Shown here in pieces: positions 34,518-45,807 of a stretch of DNA of 64,000 bases. Source of the stretch: Pleurotus djamor (taxonomy: Eukaryota; Basidiomycota; Agaricomycetes; Agaricales; Pleurotaceae); contig JAPEVF010000015.1 in the NCBI GenBank assembly GCA_029747585.1, positions 124,001 to 188,000 on the forward strand, given 5' to 3'. The position numbers and the translations under genes are program-made. Numbering within the stretch: position 1 is the stretch's first letter; each line of letters starts with the position of its first letter. Below the pieces are notes generated by a model. It was not told where the DNA came from and ran no database searches. It was given only the letters and a program-made list of their open reading frames with translations.

Positions 34518-34972
34518 GTCGGGGAAGAAAATAGCGGAAGGGCCCGAGTAAAGGTTCAACCTAGTCTGTGAGATGGCAGCTAATAGGCAGCTAATATTAG
34601 AAGCGATAAAGCAACATGTGCTGGGCAAATTTGGTCCAGTCCATGTGGCAGACCGCGTTGGAAGAAGTTCCTTGACACTCGGATGAGAAATGATTGATGA
34701 TGGCGCAGACGACGGAAGCCGATAAGTATGATCACAGATTACGCGAATGCATGGCTGGTCCACCAGGCAGCTCAGTGATGCATGGTCACCAATACCTTGA
34801 TATACACGGTGAGAATTATCAAACGTTGCCTCTGACGCACCTTCCGTGTTTCTCCAAGGTAAACCGTCTTTCAAAGTTTCGAGCAAAGCTGGATTATTGC
34901 AAGTCAAACGTGATAGCAAGTCAAAAAGCGTTGTTGCTTTGCTGTAAACGTGTTACGTCTACCATACTCCTG
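34518..34972. other. Intergenic between amine oxidase K and BolA
   Basis: Leader of K and 3' region of BolA. Long open frames on both strands here mirror each other across the arms and carry no family signature, so they are not called. Confidence 0.55.
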
Positions 34973-35395
34973 CTATCCACTCTTCGCAAGGAAAGCTTCA
35001 TATTGCTTGGGAGTGAACGTCTTCTGCGGGAAGGAGTGGGGATGAGCAAGCCGGGAAACCACGTCAAGGCGACGTACCTGAGAAAAAGCGTGCATCTGCG
35101 CTATTTCGTTCTTCAACAACTCGTTCACTAGTCCCCCATCAGCGATGATATCTTTTCCACTTCGATTGAAGCCGTACCCCAACGGTGCCTCGCAAGTGTC
35201 GTTTTGCCTTCGAAAGCCTAGAAAAATCGAGATTCAATAAACGAAACGGCATTTTTCAATTGCAGAAATCACCTCGCTGACTAGGATGATAGCATAGTTC
35301 TCTCCGCAGCCGTTGGACTGGTCTTCTATCTCGAGGTGCGATACGGGGATGGCGTTGCGAATGACGGCCTCGAGGACGTTGGTGTCGACGGCCAT
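34973..35395 (-). CDS. BolA-like protein (Fra2/BOL2 type), left copy
   Basis: Small BolA-domain protein that works with monothiol glutaredoxins in iron-sulfur trafficking and iron sensing. Four exons (mirror of 38773-38895, 38951-38990, 39041-39090 and 39145-39195). Motifs: VSHLEIEDQSNGCGENYAI, LVSEAFEGKTTLARHRW, then VNELLKNEIAQMHAFSQ with the family's conserved His, and KTFTPKQYEAF. About 87 residues, a single complete domain. It sits at the inner edge of the left arm, 68 nt from the palindrome junction, and is divergent from the amidohydrolase gene (194 nt between starts). Confidence 0.93.
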
Positions 35396-35403
35396 GGTTG
35401 ATG

Positions 35404-35463
35404 ATCTGATAAGATACGTGGCCAAAACCAAGTATCTGATTAGATAAGTCCCATAGCTCCGTC
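35404..35463. promoter_or_regulatory. BolA upstream region with GATA sites, ending at the repeat junction
   Basis: Contains CTGATAAGATAC and GTATCTGATTAGATAAG, giving GATAAG/TTATC elements in both orientations, partly palindromic. The right arm repeats them at 38719-38764. Homology between arms ends at 35463. This stretch lies between two divergent genes and may serve both. Confidence 0.45.
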
Positions 35464-35589
35464 TCCCAAGAGTCCTGTTGTTTCGCGCCCAACCGAATAC
35501 ATGCCTTTGAGGCAACTGGGCCACAAACTCCGCAAGTTCTCCAATTTTAGGTGGAATGGCGTGGTTTCCTTGGTCTTCCCTTTCTCGTC

Positions 35590-37051
35590 ATGGCCGGAGC
35601 TGATTTTCCTGATCTCTACGCTGCTGCACACACTTTCCCTGCGATTGACAACCATGCACATCCATTGCTGCAAGAGTCCCAGCGGAATTCCGTCGCGTTT
35701 GAGGCACTTATCTCTGAGGCCCAGGATGAAGCCGCGCCCGATGCAGTGCACACTGTAGCCTGCCTACGGGCCACTCACCAGCTACAGGCTCTGTACGGAA
35801 TTGAAGGAGACGATCTGAGCTGGGAGGAATTGAAGGCTGCGAGAGCTCAGATGGACTATACAGAACTCTGCGATAAATGCTTCAAGCCCACAGGTATCCA
35901 ATGTATTCTCATAGACGATGGTTTAGGTGGGACGGATCGTTCAGAACCCTATCCTTGGCATGATCGATTTACTTCCTGCCCTACCAAACGAGTGGTCAGG
36001 ATCGAAGTCGTCGCAGAAGTGAGTCTATTTTCTCGTCTAATGATATAAGTGCCTCAGATCTAACTTTGAATTTGGATTTGACTTTGGCAGGAGATCCTAA
36101 AAGAGGTTATCACACCACACCTGTCGACCGATCACCTTGAAGTCACACCCATTCTCGACGCTTTCAAGACCAGAATCTCCCAAAGACTGACGGCGTACGC
36201 CTCCGATCCCAACGTCGTTGGATTTAAATCGGTCGTGTGCTACCGAACCGGCTTGGATGTATCCACATTCTCCCCCGTCGCTAGCATGAAATTCTCTTTG
36301 TTGGATATATTCAAGATGTATAAGGATGAGGGGCGTATACGGCTGGCGCACAAAGCTCTGAACGATTTTGTGGTTCGAACAGCTTTGGAGGTTTCCACCA
36401 TGCATCGTAAACCGGGTAAGTCACTCCCGTCGTTCCGCGTTGCTATCTCTCTCACCTTGATTACTAGTGCAATTTCACACCGGCTTGGGCGATAACGATA
36501 TGGCCTTAATCAACGCCTCGCCGGCAAAGATGCAGCCCATCATCAGAGCCTATCCAGATGCTGTCATCGTCCTACTACACGCATCGTACCCATTCACCCG
36601 TGAAGCGGGATATCTCACTGCTGTTTACGCAAACGTGTTCCTCGATTTTGGAGAGGTGAAAAGTTTTCGCTCTCTCATCCTCGGTGGTTAGTGTTCAGAG
36701 GGCATCGTCTACAGGTCTTTCCGTTCGTTTCGGGACCCGGGCAACGGATCTTGATCCAACAAATCCTGGAGTTGTGTCCGACGAACAAGATAATGTGGTC
36801 AAGTGAGTACTGCTGGCACCACCACATGATCCATTTGTGCTGATCGAAATGCTGCCATAGCGGACGGCCACTGGTTTCCCGAATCTTACTACCTAGGCAC
36901 GATACAAGCGCGTCAAGCCCTCTATGCAGCTATTTCAGACATCGTCAAGGCCGGTGAAATCACAGAAGCACAAGGCGTACAAATCATACAGAACGCGCTC
37001 TTCCACAACGCCAACAGGATCTACGAACTCCAACTCCAACCCAACGTCTAG
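35590..37051 (+). CDS. Amidohydrolase-2 family protein, FluG N-terminal-like
   Basis: Five exons: 35590-36018, 36091-36415, 36468-36655, 36715-36802 and 36861-37051. The frame extends upstream only through a GTG, so the ATG at 35590 is chosen. TIM-barrel metal-dependent hydrolase: IDNHAHPLL supplies the His-x-His metal pair, VGFKSVVCYRTGLD the central Lys region, VQFHTGLGD and VLLHASYPF later His residues, and MWSSTDGHWFPE the late Asp. The sequence order and spacing match the N-terminal half of FluG, which in Aspergillus also carries a glutamine-synthetase-like domain; that domain is absent here. Members hydrolyse or decarboxylate small substrates; the substrate is unknown. Converges on the SET gene. 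Confidence 0.85.
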
Positions 37052-37100
37052 ATTCTTTCTTTCCCTCCGGGCTTCTCATGAATGATTCTATAATGAACGG

Positions 37101-38600
37101 CTACTCCTCTTCATCGTCAAATACAAGTTCGACCCCTTGTTCTCTTGCTTTCTCAATTGCTTTACGTTTCTTGTTTTCGGTGAACTCTATTGTGGACTCG
37201 AGGATGCTTCGTTGGCCTGCAGGTTATTATGTCATATAATGGTTTGGGTTATAGGGTATGGACTGGTTACCTTCGACATAGTGTTGTATCATCTCGGCTA
37301 CTTCAGGACGGATTTTCTCTGAGCGAACGTTGTCGTTGTTGGGAAGTCGATCGAGAAGGGTGCCCAGCATTTCAGACAGCGTGTCGGCAGCATCGAGCTC
37401 GTCTTCGAACGATGCGTCGCCGTCGAATTCTTCATCGTCCTGATGAGATTGCTGAACCATGATGCTGAGAACTTGGTCCCAAACAACCTCGAATCCCCTT
37501 GCATCCCGACCGACTTCCCATTTATCACCATGACCCCCGATCTTTAAGACGATCGTATCGTCGGGGTTCTGGGGAAGTGTGAATCCGTAAGCTAGGATAA
37601 GCTCTGAGTTTGGTTTGGGACCGTAGTTATTGAATAGCTCGTCCCCTGTTTCGGCACTTGTGTGAAGGACCAGGGATATTGTAGGATCAGGTGATTTTTG
37701 GACGTGGAGATCGCCGTCGCCGCTATTGTTTGGATAGGATACCAACCAGGTAACGGGTTGACCCCGTGCGTGGTTCAGGGAGTCGATGCCTGGTAGGAGG
37801 ACTGGATACGAGGTTGGGGAAGCGATTAAGGTCGGGGTGGCTGAGAGGATGGAAGATGGAAAGGCACGCGAAGCGAGATACGTTGAGGCAGATAGGTAGT
37901 GGTCCCTGATGTTTTGAAAGGTTATCAATGACTTGCGGGGGACAGTATCAACGATGGTGAGTACTGACCAAGTGAGCTTCGCCGCCAAGTCCGGTTCGAC
38001 CGACTGGAATGCAGATTGGCACTGCAGCCAGTCCGTTTGCATGCAATTTTGTCGGTCGATCGTGGCTGAATGTAGATTCGTCCCTTTGAGAGCCTCCATT
38101 TCTTCGGAAGAAAAGTGTAATGACGTCCGGAGTTGATTTGGATTTGGCATTACAGAGAGATAGGGCTTGTGAAATAAGGGAGGGGATCTAAAAGCGCAAG
38201 TCTCTCAAGTAAGTTTATGCATCTTTTTCATGAAGATATGAAATACCTTGGCTCGTCTAGGATCCAGTGCATTACGAGGTATGCACAGATTAACTGTTTC
38301 TCCGTCCATGCAGACGTGTCGACTGACAACGTGGAAAGTGCCGTTTTAGATATCTCTGGTGTTATTATGAGGGAGAATGGACATGTTATGAGACTAATGT
38401 CCTTGTGTATTGGTTGAGACGCGGTCACAGAGATGCCCCATTCGCCTATCGGAAATGTGTAAAATTAGATATTTATTGGGGGATGTGCATCAGTTCAGCT
38501 CACCTGCCTTAAAGCCTACATGAGGGTGAACGTATCCACCGCGATTCTTGAACCAGGAAGTAAATTCGTGGAGGCGATCGTCGACGATCAGGTTCTGCAT
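37101..38600 (-). CDS. SET-domain protein lysine methyltransferase (RLSMT/RKM-like)
   Basis: Non-histone lysine methyltransferase type with a split SET domain, like fungal Rkm and plant Rubisco LSMT proteins. Start 38600 (MQNLIVDDRLHEFTSWFKN) with the family opening, then GGYVHPHVGF, GEWGISVTASQPI and LITCPFSLIIT. The core appears later: PGIDSLNHARGQPVTW (Asn-His motif) and GDELFNNYGPKPNSELILAYGF (SET-C motif with the catalytic-site Tyr). The C-terminal part is acidic (DDEEFDGDASFEDELDAAD) and helical, ending KAREQGVELVFDDEEE. Four introns were placed; the last lies at about 37221-37275. An in-frame upstream ATG at 38681 would add a hydrophobic leader and is thought less likely. Substrate probably a ribosomal or translation protein, by family. 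Confidence 0.85.
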
Positions 38601-38718
38601 GAAAATTGCCAAAAAGACGAAGCCCCTGAAAGGACAAAAAGGGGCCGAGAGCAGAGCGCCCTCCAAAGCAGACACCGTCACATGACCCTAAACCGCAGCC
38701 TTCAGACGGAGCCATGCG

Positions 38719-38764
38719 ACTTATCTAATCAGATACTTGGTTTTGGCCACGTATCTTATCAGAT
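38719..38764. promoter_or_regulatory. BolA upstream region with GATA sites, right copy
   Basis: Same GATA-rich sequence as 35404-35463 in reverse orientation. Here it separates right-arm BolA (start 38773) from the SET gene (start 38600), which are divergent and 172 nt apart. Confidence 0.45.
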
Positions 38765-38772
38765 CATCAGCC

Positions 38773-39195
38773 ATGGCCGTCGACACCAACGTCCTCGAGG
38801 CCGTCATTCGCAACGCCATCCCTGTATCGCACCTCGAAATAGAGGACCAGTCCAACGGCTGCGGAGAGAACTATGCTATCATCCTAGTCAGCGAGGTGAC
38901 TGCTGCAATTGAGAAATGCCGTTTCGCTTATTGATTCTCGACTTTTCTAGGCTTTCGAAGGCAAAACGACACTTGCGAGGCACCGTTGGGGTACGGCTTA
39001 AATCGAAGTGGAACAGATATCATCGCTGATGAGGGACTAGTGAACGAGTTGTTGAAGAATGAAATAGCGCAGATGCACGCTTTTTCTCAGGTACGTCGCC
39101 TTGACGTGGTTTCCCGGCTTGCTCATCCCCACTCCTTCCCGCAGAAGACGTTCACTCCCAAGCAATATGAAGCTTTCCTTGCGAAGAGTGGATAG
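38773..39195 (+). CDS. BolA-like protein, right copy
   Basis: Exons 38773-38895, 38951-38990, 39041-39090 and 39145-39195, all in frame. Exon 1 differs from the left copy at three of 123 bases, all synonymous (Pro CCC/CCT, Glu GAG/GAA and GAA/GAG), so the protein has been kept under selection in both copies. Same BolA motifs (DQSNGCGENYAI, AQMHAF). Confidence 0.93.
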
Positions 39196-39650
39196 CAGGA
39201 GTATGGTAGACGTAACACGTTTACAGCAAAGCAACAACGCTTTTTGACTTGCTATTACGTTTGACTTGCAATAATCCAGCTTTGCTCGAAACTTTGAAAG
39301 ACGGTTTACCTTGGAGAAACACGGAAGGTGCGTCAGAGGCAACGTTTGATAATTCTCACCGTGTATATCAAGGTATTGGTGACCATGCATCACTGAGCTG
39401 CCTGGTGGACCAGCCATGCATTCGCGTAATCTGTGATCATACTTATCGGCTTCCGTCGTCTGCGCCATCATCAATCATTTCTCATCCGAGTGTCAAGGAG
39501 CTTCTTCCAACGCGGTCTGCCACATGGACTGGACCAAATTTGCCCAGCACATGTTGCTTTATCGCCTCTAATATTAGCTGCCTATTAGCTGCCATCTCAC
39601 AGACTAGGTTGAACCTTTACTCGGGCCCTTCCGCTATTTTCTTCCCCGAC
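39196..39650. other. Intergenic between BolA and amine oxidase K, right arm
   Basis: Mirror of 34518-34972; no gene supported. Confidence 0.55.
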
Positions 39651-41610
39651 ATGCATACCTGGTTGGCCCTTTTCCTCTCTTTGAGCCTCCAGGTCTTCGC
39701 TGTACCGCAAGGTACTCAACCAAATCCTCGACCCTCTTCAAATCCCAACAACTCGAGAGTTCTTATCCTTGGTGGAGGTGTCACGGGCATCATAGCTGCG
39801 CGTACGCTGCATCAGCGCGGTCTGAACAACTTCCTAATCATCGAAGGGAGAGATGAGATTGGTGGAAGACTTCAGAGCCGGACGTTTGGCGGTAACACTA
39901 CCATCGAGCTCGGCGCGAATTGGGTCCAAGGAACCCAGGAGGGCAACGGACCATCCAACCCCATCTGGGAGTTGGCGAAGAAGCACCATGTAAGAACGGT
40001 GTTTAACGATTACTCGAGCATCAGTATGTGATACGATTTGGGTCTGACGCGTGTAGCTGATTCACACATTTGACCAGCTACCTATGACGACACTGGTGCT
40101 GTGGATTATGTCGACGTTGTCAACTCTGCCACAGGTGCCCTAGGAAACTTCGCAATCGGCGCCGGTAAAGCTATTCTGTCTTTCTGGTAGACGAAACTAC
40201 TGACACAGTACGCGTCTAGGTCAGCGCACCCACCAAAATTTGATTGACCTCAATGCTCGTGCAGGGTATGCTTTGTCGGGATCGAAACCTCAGACTCCTC
40301 ATGCGAGAGCAGCCGAATGTCAGTAGACACACCTTCATGATCGTGACGCGACGGAAACTCAGCTATCACGGACTAGATTGGAACTTTGATTGGGAGTATG
40401 GTGCTACACCTGCTGAAAGTTCTTGGATCGCGTCTGCGTTGGTGTGTTTCGCATCTCATCCACTGATCTTAGTACTGACTTATTGTGCCTATCATTGTTG
40501 ACCAGAACAACAATTTCACCTTCGACACGTCCCAAGGCGGATTTTCAGACGAGAATAGGCTTGCGGTCGATCAAAGAGGTTTCAGGACGATCATCACAGC
40601 AGAGGCTGACGGATTTCTTCGCCCCTCCCAGCTCTTGCTCAATGCAACAGTCAAGAACGTACACTATTCTGCTACAGGTGTCAAGGTTGACCTCGTCAAT
40701 GGTTCAACAATTGACGGCGACTATGCTCTGTGCACGTTTAGCCTAGGGGTATTACAAAATGACGATGTTGTGTTCAAACCAAGTTTACCAGGTCGGTTCA
40801 CTCGTAGAAGGGTTGTTGCTTACTCTGGCTGGGACTGAGGTCATATCATTTCCCATTAGCCTGGAAAGAAGAAGCTATCCAGTCGATGACCATGACCACG
40901 TATACGAAGATATTCCTTCACTTCCAGAAGAAGTTCTGGTTTGGTACTCAGGTAAACGTCGTTGTATGTTACTAGAATCAATGAAACTTAAACTTTCGTA
41001 GTTCGGCCTTTATGCCGATAAAGAACGAGGTCGCTACCCTGTGTGGCAGAGCCTTGATGTCGACGACTTCCTTCCTGGATCTGGCATCCTCTTTGCGACC
41101 GTCACGGTAGGTCACATATCAGTCAACCAATCCAAACTCTCATCACACACTCAGGGTGACTACAGCGAACGGACTGAAGGTCTCCCTAACGCCCAAGTTC
41201 AATCTGAAGTGATGGGTGTTCTACGATCCATGTTCCCCAACATCACCATCTCAGAGCCGACTGACTTTTTCTTTCCACGTTGGCATTCCAATCCTTTGTT
41301 TCGAGGGTCGTACTCGAATTGGCCGTCTTCGTTCACTAAGGAGCATCAAGACAATTTGAGAGCGAATGTGGGTGAACGGCTTTGGTTTGCTGGTGAGGCG
41401 ACGAGTTTCAAGTACTATGGTGTGTGATTCCCCTTTCATCTCGGACGTGAAGAAGCGTGTAACGCGGCCATCCGTCGACTAGGGTTTTTGCATGGGGCTT
41501 ACACAGAAGGATTGGGCGTTGCACAGGAGATGGTAAGGTGTATTAGCCAAGGACGCTGCAATGGTCTTGAACATTTTGACCAAGTCCAGGATGTACGGAC
41601 GTCCGCTTAG
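39651..41610 (+). CDS. Secreted flavin amine oxidase K, right copy
   Basis: Nine exons; the first four are 39651-40023, 40078-40164, 40220-40318 and 40377 onward. Signal peptide, GGGVTG, GGRL, GANWVQG and the C-terminal GERLWFAGEATSFKYYG are all present. Differences from the left copy are scattered (for example SATGALGN here against SATDALGN) and denser in the tail (CISQGRCNGLEHFDQ here, CIGHGRCNGPKHFNQ on the left). Both copies appear functional. Confidence 0.9.
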
Positions 41611-42441
41611 CGCGCAATTCCAGTAGCATCGTTGTCTTGTGCTGGCGTATGCGATATTGAACACATCACGTTCAAAGAGCCCGCTAGTGCCAACCAGTGC
41701 TGCTGCTTTTCGCCTGCTAGTATCTTCTTCAAAGTCCAATGACACAATTTGTGCTACTTTCTCCCGTGAAGGCATTGTTGTTCGGCGGTCGAGTGCCCTG
41801 CTTCGACCATCATTAAATTTGCGTTGAACTCTATCATCACATGGCCCCTGCTCACAGCCTTTCAAACGTGATCTTCCTACGCACACGATGATCTGTAACG
41901 ACGTCATCCGACAACACCCAGTATGCTACGCGTACATCCTTCTCCATCGATCTGCGCCTTGATCAACAGGGATGAATACTGTCGCGGTACATTCGGACGA
42001 AAAGAGGTTTGTTTTCCAGTCGTGTCCAAGCTGCATAGACTGATTAATCCCTTCGGGCCCCCGGTGTGTTCAGATGACATTTGGCCATATACGATATAAT
42101 GCAGAATGCGAATATCGAAAAAAGAATGACATGCGACGTCGCGCGACGCGTGCATCTCCTTGTATTTGGAACGCGTTTCTCACTGCTAGAAAAGGGGTGC
42201 TTCCTCACTGGCCGTCGTAAGTCTAATATATTATATTCCTCGATGGATTGTTATACATGTTCTGCCTTAACTAAATTTCAATCACAGCTCATCAAATCGT
42301 ACTTCCTGGTGCATCTTCTCCTCCGATGGAAACAACTCGCATCGGACAGACTCCACACATATATTCCGCAGGGGAAGGAGGGAGTAATCACTTAAATGAC
42401 TAGACTCGAGCCCTAGGCACGAATTCCTCCCCATTCACCTC
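41611..42441. other. Intergenic between amine oxidases K and J, right arm
   Basis: Mirror of 31722-32554. The antisense frame seen on the left is interrupted here by a frame change near 41770. Confidence 0.45.
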
Positions 42442-44468
42442 ATGCTCGTCTTGCTAGTCATCTCCATCTCTCTGAGCCTTTCCATGTGTCAGGCATACAC
42501 ATACCCCCNGACCCGCTTCTCCACGCCCTTTCAATTCGAGTCAGAAATCCAATCCAAGGGTTCTCATTCTCGGCGGAGGAGTCACGGGAATCGTCGCCGC
42601 TCGGACATTACACCGAAGTGGCCTGGATAACTTCCTGATCATTGAAGCCAGAGATGAAATTGGTGGGAGACTTCGAAGCCGGACCGTTTGTGGCAAGGAT
42701 GGCGCCAATTACACCGTTGAGCTTGGTGCAAATTGGGTCCAAGGAACTCAGCGAGGGTCTGGTGGGCCGTCGAATCCGATATGGGACTTGGCAAAGAAGC
42801 ATCAAGTACGAACAATGTATAGTGATTATTCGAGTCTTGGTATGTGTCTTCGGTGTCATTAATTCGCAAATATGGCTCGTTGATCTCTTTTCTGGTGTAG
42901 ATACGTATGACGCAGACGGAGCTGTTGACTATCTCGACGTAGTTAACACTGCCTCGGGAAACTTTGACAGGTTTACTCTCTTTGCAGGTACGAAGCTTTC
43001 CTCTCTTCCGTGTTGCCTACTGGGTTTCGTACTCATCCACCTTTACCAGGTCAACTCACCTCACAAAATTCAACGCATCCTGATGCTAGGGAAGGTTACA
43101 TCCTCTCGGACTCGACTCCGCGAACGCCTCGAGAATGGACGGCAGAGTGTAAGTACGAAGTTTCATTGTCGTTATCGCTTCTTTGCTCGGAAGATGAAAC
43201 TCACTTGTAATCCAACAAGATTGGAACTTTGATTGGGAATTCGGGAACACGCCCGAGCAGACCTCATTTCAAGCCACCGCTTCAGTCAGTCACCCCTTCC
43301 CCCGTAATCATCATGGTTTTTCACCGTTCGTAAACTAACTTCGTAAAATTTGGCTGTATAGACGCATAACAATACTTTTGTTGAGTTCTCTGACGAGAAT
43401 CAGCTTTCGGTTTATCAACGAGGCTTCAAGACGATCATCTCCGCAGAAGCAGATGAGTTTCTTCGGCCGTGGCAGTTGGCTCTGAGCACCACGGTCAAGA
43501 GCATCGAGCACTCGGATGGGGGAGTCAGGGTTCTTCTAGCAGACGGCACCACGGTCGATGGCGATGATGCTCTTTGCACATTTAGCCTTGGTGTTTTGCA
43601 GAATAATGACGTTTGGTTTCATCCAAGGTTGCCAGGTTCGTCGCTTAAACTTTTACATTGGAGCGAGAAGACTGCTGACTGGTTTTTGGTTGTTAGCCTG
43701 GAAGAACGAAGCTATCCACCTTATGAAAATGACCACGTTCACGAAGATCTTCCTCCGCTTCGAGCAAAAATTCTGGTTTGACACTCAGGTTAGCATTGAA
43801 CTTGGTTCCGTTTCTTTGGCCTTCGCATCGCAAGATTATTCATTGAACTTTACCCTTCGGTAGTTCGGACTTTATGCTGATGAAGAGCGCGGTCGCTACC
43901 CCGTTTGGCAGAGCCTTGATATTGAAGGGTTTCTCCCTGACTCTGGCATCCTCTTCGTCACGGTTACAGTGAGTTATTGGTCATCCCGCCGTAAATATCC
44001 TCTCATTACCATCGTTAGGGTGAATACAGCGAACGCATCGAGTCCCTCTCTAATACCCAAGTCCAAGCAGAAGTGATGGGTGTTCTCCGTTCTATGTTTC
44101 CAAATATCTCCGTCCCAGAGCCGATCGACTTTTTCTTTCCGCGCTGGCATTCTGACCCTTTGTATCGAGGGTCGTTTTCGAATTGGCCACCGTTATTCAC
44201 GAAGGAGCATCAAGACAATCTGAGAGCGAATGTAGGCGAGAGGCTTTGGTTTGCTGGTGAGGCGACCAGTTCAAAGTACTATGGTGTGTGATCACCTCTC
44301 TTCTCATCTCGGAGTTGAGTGTGGTTGAGTGACTGCGTGACTCACACAATTCGATGCATATCTACTCTAGGCTTTCTACACGGGGCTTATACAGAGGGTT
44401 TGGGAGTCGCGCAGGAGATGATCAAATGCATCAACCAAGGACAATGCTATGGCTTTTACCAATCCTAG
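42442..44468 (+). CDS. Secreted flavin amine oxidase J, right copy (intact)
   Basis: Paralogue of K. The start MLVLLVISISLSLSMCQAY opens a signal peptide. An N at 42509 after a C run adds a false base; without it the frame passes through SPRPFNSSQKSNPRVLILGG into the Rossmann segment GGGVTGIVAARTL, ARDEIGGRL and GANWVQGTQ. Later motifs: YWNFDWEFG, CTFSLGVLQNND, FFFPRWHSD, GERLWFAGEATSSKYYG and FLHGAYTEG, ending CINQGQCYGFYQS. Introns fall at the same positions as in K (TYDADGAVDY exon, GT-AG splices in the same phases). This is the only complete J in the window; the left-arm J has lost both ends. Confidence 0.88.
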
Positions 44469-45807
44469 GATGTACCGATGCCCGCATAGCTCGCAATGAT
44501 AGTCAGGTTACTTTTCGTCTCTGCTTACGCTCGATGGTCCAATCGAGGTGTTTAAGTAAGTATTTAGATGTTCGATCAGGCTGGCATTGTATATACCCGT
44601 CGACATGTACAGGCTAGTGAACGCTTGCCAGTGGACCCCGACCCGCGTCGCTGCGTGTTCGAAGATCCAATGTGGATTCAACCGAGCGTGAGGGTTACAT
44701 TGAAGAGCCTCCGAGACACACCAGGATCGGTATAGAGTATGTACACCAGTGGACGCCCGCCGCATCTGGAGCGCTCGGACAGTCCGCGATTCTGTTCAGT
44801 GCCACACTGTGTCTTGATTGATCCTCAAGTGACAAGTTGCCGCGGAGGCTAAACTCGGGCGCTTGAGAAAATTCGGTGATCCCCGTACATGAACAAGCGA
44901 GCTTTCACTCTTCCTGCTTTGCTTCTGCTCGTACCCCTCCAAAGACTCTCCATACGGTTCCGGAGGCACTTGTACTACTTCACCACTCAACTATCTGATC
45001 TATTGGATCTCCTGAACCGCCTCGGTTGACTACTGCAGATTCAATACAACGCGCTTTATTAGGGACCGATTCGGCTTGAAGCCCTTGTATACAGGGAGGC
45101 TTTCGAGAATTTCTAGTGCCATCACTGTCAGAATCAACGCGTCGTGGACCTGGGCCTGTGACTGCTCCTTTTATGAAGGTGTCAAAAGAGGCGACATCGA
45201 TGGTTTCCTATTTCGACAAGCTCAAAGATCATAGCTTGCTCAGATTCATAGCTAGCTGGCAACGAGGCTATCACTGACCGGCCTGGACAAAAATCCCCCA
45301 ATCGAGTCGAGGGTCATGCTAGTAACAGTACGTCCTCACAAGGATCAGCCTGTATTGAGAATGCTGACTCGCCCTATAGGCCTAAAACTGTACAGGGTGG
45401 CTCCATCGAGGGATTGCGATGCTGGCTAACTACTTCAAGTCGTCTTGCCACGGTCACCATGAACTTCTTTTGGTCAAATTTCTTTTGCATACACATCGAC
45501 TTCAGTATCATAATACCAATGCGTTGCCTCGATGTCCCCCAAGTGATTCACCAGATCCTCTTCCGAGTCTTGTTTCTTCCAAGGTCAAAGTGAAGCCATC
45601 GCGCGACGGATTTGGCTGCGGACTATTTTTAGCTACATCCTTCTCCCATGTCCTAGGGCTACGAGCAACGCTGAACGTTGCGGCACTCACCCTTGATCGT
45701 TGCAGTCTATGCATCATGATTCCTTTATGTTCGTGAACATTCAACAAAAGACTCTCGGCGTATAAAAGGGAGACACGATGCTCCCTGAATTGCACATCTA
45801 GTGACCA
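44469..45807. other. Intergenic between amine oxidase J and chitinase I, right arm
   Basis: Mirror of 29486-30705 but with an extra 98 bases (44945-45042) and the region lost with J on the left. A frame opening MNKRAFTLPALLLLVPLQ at 44889 looks like a signal peptide but runs only 43 codons and is not conserved on the left. The chitinase I TATA box is at 45761-45770. Confidence 0.45.

Larger units (their letters stand above)
11544..35463 (+). repeat. Giant inverted repeat, left arm
   Basis: Every gene from receptor-like C to BolA recurs in opposite orientation at 38705-64000, with the same introns and intergenic sequence. Near the centre paired positions sum to 74,168 (BolA, amine oxidase K); by the outer end the sum has drifted to about 75,544 because the right arm carries extra sequence. 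The inner edge is sharp: homology stops after 35463 (CTCCGTC, matching GACGGAG from 38705). The outer edge is not reached because the right arm meets the window end, so 11544 is only the last position that can be compared. Confidence 0.97.
35464..38704. other. Unique spacer between the two inverted arms
   Basis: 3,241 bases with no counterpart elsewhere in the window. It holds two intact genes, an amidohydrolase (plus) and a SET-domain methyltransferase (minus), whose stop codons are 49 nt apart. Each spacer gene starts within about 130 nt of an arm junction and is divergent from one BolA copy. Confidence 0.9.

Noticed and set aside
34694..35131. 145-codon plus-strand frame mirrored at 39037-39474
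   Set aside because: Antisense to BolA exons and the K leader; its conservation only reflects arm identity.
35464..38704. Spacer as a mobile element that caused the duplication
   Set aside because: It contains two ordinary intact host genes and no terminal repeats, integrase or transposase.
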